NCBI GenBank assembly: GCA_000827265.1
Contig: KN834761.1
Coordinates: 683,644 to 694,415, forward strand
Source: Collybiopsis luxurians FD-317 M1
Lineage: Eukaryota; Basidiomycota; Agaricomycetes; Agaricales; Omphalotaceae
Direction of reading: 5' to 3'
DNA: 10,772 nucleotides
Part shown: one piece after another, positions 7,635 to 10,772 of the stretch
Layout: every line of letters begins with the position of its first letter
Numbering within the stretch: position 1 is the stretch's first letter
Translations under genes and position numbers: made by a program
The notes under the pieces: generated by a model
Seen by the model: only the letters and a program-made list of their open reading frames with translations
What the model was told of the DNA's origin: nothing
The model's database searches: none

Positions 7635-7679
7635 TAAGTACTTACTCTTTCCAAGCACAGGACAGTTAGAATTTTGTAA

Positions 7680-8140
7680 ATAAGAGATTGTAAAACAAGT
7701 TCATTCCTGAATATCAGCTCGGTTACAACACTTATTTTTGCTATCGTGACTCTCATCGCTCCAGTGTTCCAGGCTCGGGAATATAATGGCAATCGAGTGT
7801 GAGTAATCTTTAATGTCATTGAGCGGGGCCAGAATCCATCATAGACGGTGACTGTTTGCAGAACAGAATTGGCATAACAAACCTATATTCAACTGGACGC
7901 TCTGAGAATCTATTGGCTGTGAGATATAAATTGCCTTCCAATCGACCTGATCATCATGCACGTACATCTGGCTTACGGCGCATTAGCCGTCAAATTACTC
8001 GTGCATTGAGGCAGATCAAGGGTGACTACATCTTTGACGAATGGATTGATTTCGAAGTTGTTCTCGGAGATCGCCCGACATTCTTTGAGAAATGTGCACG
8101 CGTTTCCAGAACTTCCCAAGTTGGCCCACTTTTCTCATAG
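7680..8140 (+). pseudogene. Unrecognised two-exon open frame, possible gene fragment
   Basis: An open stretch at 7680-7796 has a hydrophobic, membrane-like run (VTTLIFAIVTLIAPVF). It joins in phase, across a possible 65-bp intron (7797-7861, GTGTGA...TTTGCAG), to a 93-codon stretch ending with the TAG at 8138-8140. That second part looks protein-like (GDYIFDEWIDFEVVLG, RPTFFEKCARVSR) and is rich in Arg and His in its middle. No ATG suits the left side, and the foldback MITE sits 45 bases upstream, so the 5' part may have been lost. The donor is weak; GTGAGT two bases on fits consensus better but breaks the frame. I do not recognise the family. It could be an exon of an undetected gene. Confidence 0.3.
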
Positions 8141-8357
8141 CGCGCTGTCATACAGTATTCTATTCTAGAAATTCATACACCCCATTACCCATCAATATCT
8201 GAACAGCAAATCCAGATCATGCAAAAAATGCGAAATGACCAAATCAAGTACATCAGTGCCCTCATTTTGGCCAGTATCAAAGCCGCTATTTCCGTCAAGG
8301 CTGAATTCGGACACTACACAGATAGAAGACAAGCGATTAATTAAACCTTGTTCAAAA

Positions 8358-8410
8358 ATATATAAGAGGGTGTCAAAAGTTCGATCATTCTTTTTCCCCC
8401 ATCCTTCATC
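8358..8410 (+). promoter_or_regulatory. Core promoter of the NACHT-ankyrin gene
   Basis: TATATAAG at 8359-8366 is a good TATA box. A pyrimidine-rich stretch (about 8388-8410, TTCTTTTTCCCCCATCCTTC) follows 20-45 bases later and is the likely transcription start region. No ATG occurs between this and the start codon at 8456. The 217 bases from 8141 to 8357 hold no gene. Confidence 0.6.
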
Positions 8411-8455
8411 ACTGTCTTTGGGCATTCGAGATTTACTGAGGATATTCCAAGAGCA

Positions 8456-10772
8456 ATGTCAGGTATTGAAAGTCTGGACAGTTATGTTTTGAATGGGCTG
8501 CTAATATGCAAGAAATAGGAAATATATTTCCTAATGCACACCATTTCACCATTAATGGTGGCATATTCACAGTCACTGGTAGGTTCTCATTCAAATGCAC
8601 AATGTTGAATATATTACAATGTTAATTCAACAGCACATGATGAAATCCGCAACATCCGTGATTGGCTTCAAGCACCAGACTGTTCAGCTAATCGTGCAGC
8701 GGCTGCAGACAAAAAAACCAAAGGAACTGGACAATGGATACTGAACCATCCAGAATACCAGAAGTGGAAAGGTCAACCCAGCACCCTTTGGATCCAAGGC
8801 AAAGGTAAAAGCAGCTTTTTTTGGTGTTTTATTGGGACTCATTCCCATGGTTGAAAACTGTAGCTGGATCAGGAAAAACAGTCTTGAGGTAAGTAATGAA
8901 ATCCATGAAAGAAGCTGAGGAAAGACTTATTATTTGAAAAGCACTACAATTTGGAAAGATCTCTCAGATATGGATACTGATGCCTTTTGGTATCACTATT
9001 TTGATATTCGAGATAACACAGGAAATAAATCCAGTTATCATGGATTTCTTCTATCTCTTGTCTCACAAATGGGACTTGATAATGAACGGATCAACCCGGA
9101 CTTGTACAAACTGTACAGAAAGTTGAAAGGGCATGAAAAACCAGCAATTGTAGAACTAGAGGAAATTCTTGAAATCATTATTGTACAGAGAAATGCGGGA
9201 TATCTTCTTGTGGATGCCATGGATGAATGCACAAAAGAGGCCTCAAAAGTGATGGCCTGGTTATACCAATTTTCACAAAAATTGTGGATTGTTGGGACTA
9301 GTAGGAATTTTGCAGATCACAGAATTGAGAAAAGTGTGTTAAAGATTGTAATGGACAAGGAGGACCCACATACTCAAAGAGACATGGAAGAATATATTCA
9401 AACTCAGCTTCAAAGTGCTGAACATAACTTTAATTTGGAGGAAAATTATTGGAAACATGTAGCAGAGACTTTGAAGGAAGGTGCTAATGGACAGTGAGTG
9501 TTTATGTGTGATCAAAATAGTAAGAACAGTTACTCAAATGATTTACAGATTTCGGTGGGCTGAGTGTCAGCTGAAGGGGTTAGAAGAATGTAGTGATAAA
9601 AAGGCAGTGGAAGCAGCTTTGAAGAATTTGCCAAAGGATTTGGAGGATATATACTCACAAGCTGTCAAAAAGGCGAAAAAGGGCCAACATGCAGAAGATG
9701 TTCATCACTTGCTGCTCTGGCTGCTCTATGCATATAGGCCTTTGAATGAGAGCCAAGGAAGAGAGATCCTGGCAATAAATATTAAGCAACAGATTGTAAA
9801 GGATACCAGAGGCATGAAGTCACTGGAGCTACATGCTATTGTAGATTCTAGCCTAGTTGTTATAGGTAGCAACAAGGTGATTCAGTTTCCTCATGCTTCA
9901 GTCAAGGAATTCCTTATGAAAAATAATATGTTGACTCAAGTTAAAAATATGTTTGAAATTAATAAACTGCTAGCTGATGATATGATAGCTCAAGCATGTA
10001 TTATTTACATAATGCATGTGGCAGATAGAAAAGAAGAGAAGGATGGACATGAGGAATTCCCTCTATGGGACTATGCATGTCAATACTGGCCAGTTCATGC
10101 AAGGTGCATGGAAGGGAAGCAACAAGGTAGTCCACTTGAAAGCCTGACAAAAAGTATATTAATGGACTCTTGCAATGGTTTTTTGTTGTGGCGAGAGCAA
10201 TATGAAAAGCAAAGGTTCTCATTGAATTTGTGGAAAATGGGCACTGCCCTATACTATGCAGCAGAAAATGGATTAACAAAGAGAGTGGAAGATATATTAA
10301 TGGAGAAAAACAAAGGGTTGCAATCAGATGCACTGTCATACATTAACTTAGAATGTGGAAGGTGGGGAAATGCATTACAAGCTATTGTACAGCAGGACCA
10401 TAACTTGATCAATGGGTTGCATCATGAAACTAGCAGTGGATATTTAACTGCTCAAGGAGGTCAATATTTTAATGCACATCAGGTACACTTAAAGAATAGT
10501 ACTAAGACGGTTGTACAGTTACTGCTTGAAAATGGTGCAAATGTGAATTCCCAGGGTGGTAGATATAGGAATGCACTCCAGGTAGCTGTGCAGAGAAATA
10601 ATGGAGCTGTTGTCAAGTTGTTGCTTGAGAATGGTGCAGATGTGAAAGCCCAGGGTTGTTTCTATGGGAATGCACTCCAGGCAGCTGCACTGAGAGGTAA
10701 TGAAGCTGTTGTCAAGTTGCTGCTTGAAAATGGTGCAGATGTGAATGCCCAGGGTGGTGAATATGGGAATGC
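8456..10772 (+). CDS. NACHT-ankyrin NLR-like protein, 3' partial, six exons in window
   Basis: Introns are 8463-8518, 8579-8633, 8805-8863, 8889-8941 and 9494-9548 (53-59 bp), and the joined frame gives 679 residues before the edge. The N terminus (residues 3-22) carries the short motif NIFPNAHHFTINGGIF. Next come IRDWLQAPDCSAN and KGTGQWIL, the usual lead-in to a fungal NACHT. Walker A is GKAGSGKT (78-85) and Walker B is LLVDAMDEC (176-184), with IVGTSR at about 204-209. FRWAECQL (273-280), LLLWLLYAYRPL (326-337) and FPHASVKEFL (385-394) mark the helical and winged-helix part. Ankyrin units start near residue 500, degenerate at first and regular from about 590. NACHT proteins bind nucleotide and oligomerise when the repeats sense a ligand; in fungi they act in non-self recognition and cell death. 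ATG 8456 is chosen because it is the first AUG after the TATA box and the first intron joins it in frame. The alternative is ATG 8506 (MQEIGN...) without that intron. Confidence 0.92.

Noticed and set aside
8506..8578. ATG 8506 (MQEIGNIFPN...) as the NLR start
   Set aside because: Three AUGs precede it, one overlapping it out of frame. The spliced reading from ATG 8456 uses the first AUG and a typical 56-bp intron; it remains the alternative.

Overview
The window looks like nuclear DNA of a filamentous fungus, most likely a Pezizomycotina ascomycete. Three things point that way: short GT...AG introns of about 51-65 bp, a Dicer-like protein of the fungal DCL2 type, and NACHT-ankyrin (NLR-like) genes whose ankyrin units follow the fungal pattern GGxYGNALQAA...VVKLLLENGADVNAQ. 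The species cannot be named from sequence alone.

Layout, left to right. (1) Bases 1-277 are the 3' end of one NACHT-ankyrin-type gene, of which only ankyrin repeats and the stop codon are present. (2) 278-1666 is a spacer with a small palindrome and a short motif-rich patch. (3) 1667-5080 is a wrecked DCL2 Dicer. It begins at a clean ATG, keeps its intron positions, and contains recognisable helicase, PAZ-side and two RNase III blocks, but it carries frameshifts, stops, altered catalytic residues and an internally repeated segment. (4) 5081-7300 holds low-confidence coding relics on both strands and no recognised gene. (5) 7301-7637 holds two small terminal-inverted-repeat elements of MITE type, lying side by side. 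(6) 7680-8140 is a two-exon open frame of unknown nature. (7) A TATA box near 8359 precedes a well-preserved, six-exon NACHT-ankyrin gene from 8456 to beyond the right edge.

The two ends carry very similar ankyrin coding sequence on the same strand, so the window sits between two members of a head-to-tail NLR cluster. The intact right-hand gene starts with a short NIFPNAHHFTINGGIF motif instead of a folded effector domain. It encodes its P-loop on a 25-nt micro-exon. Its ankyrin array turns from degenerate to nearly uniform going downstream. The dead DCL2, the MITE pair and the gene relics between the NLR genes suggest an unstable accessory region. No virus, rRNA, tRNA or CRISPR was seen.
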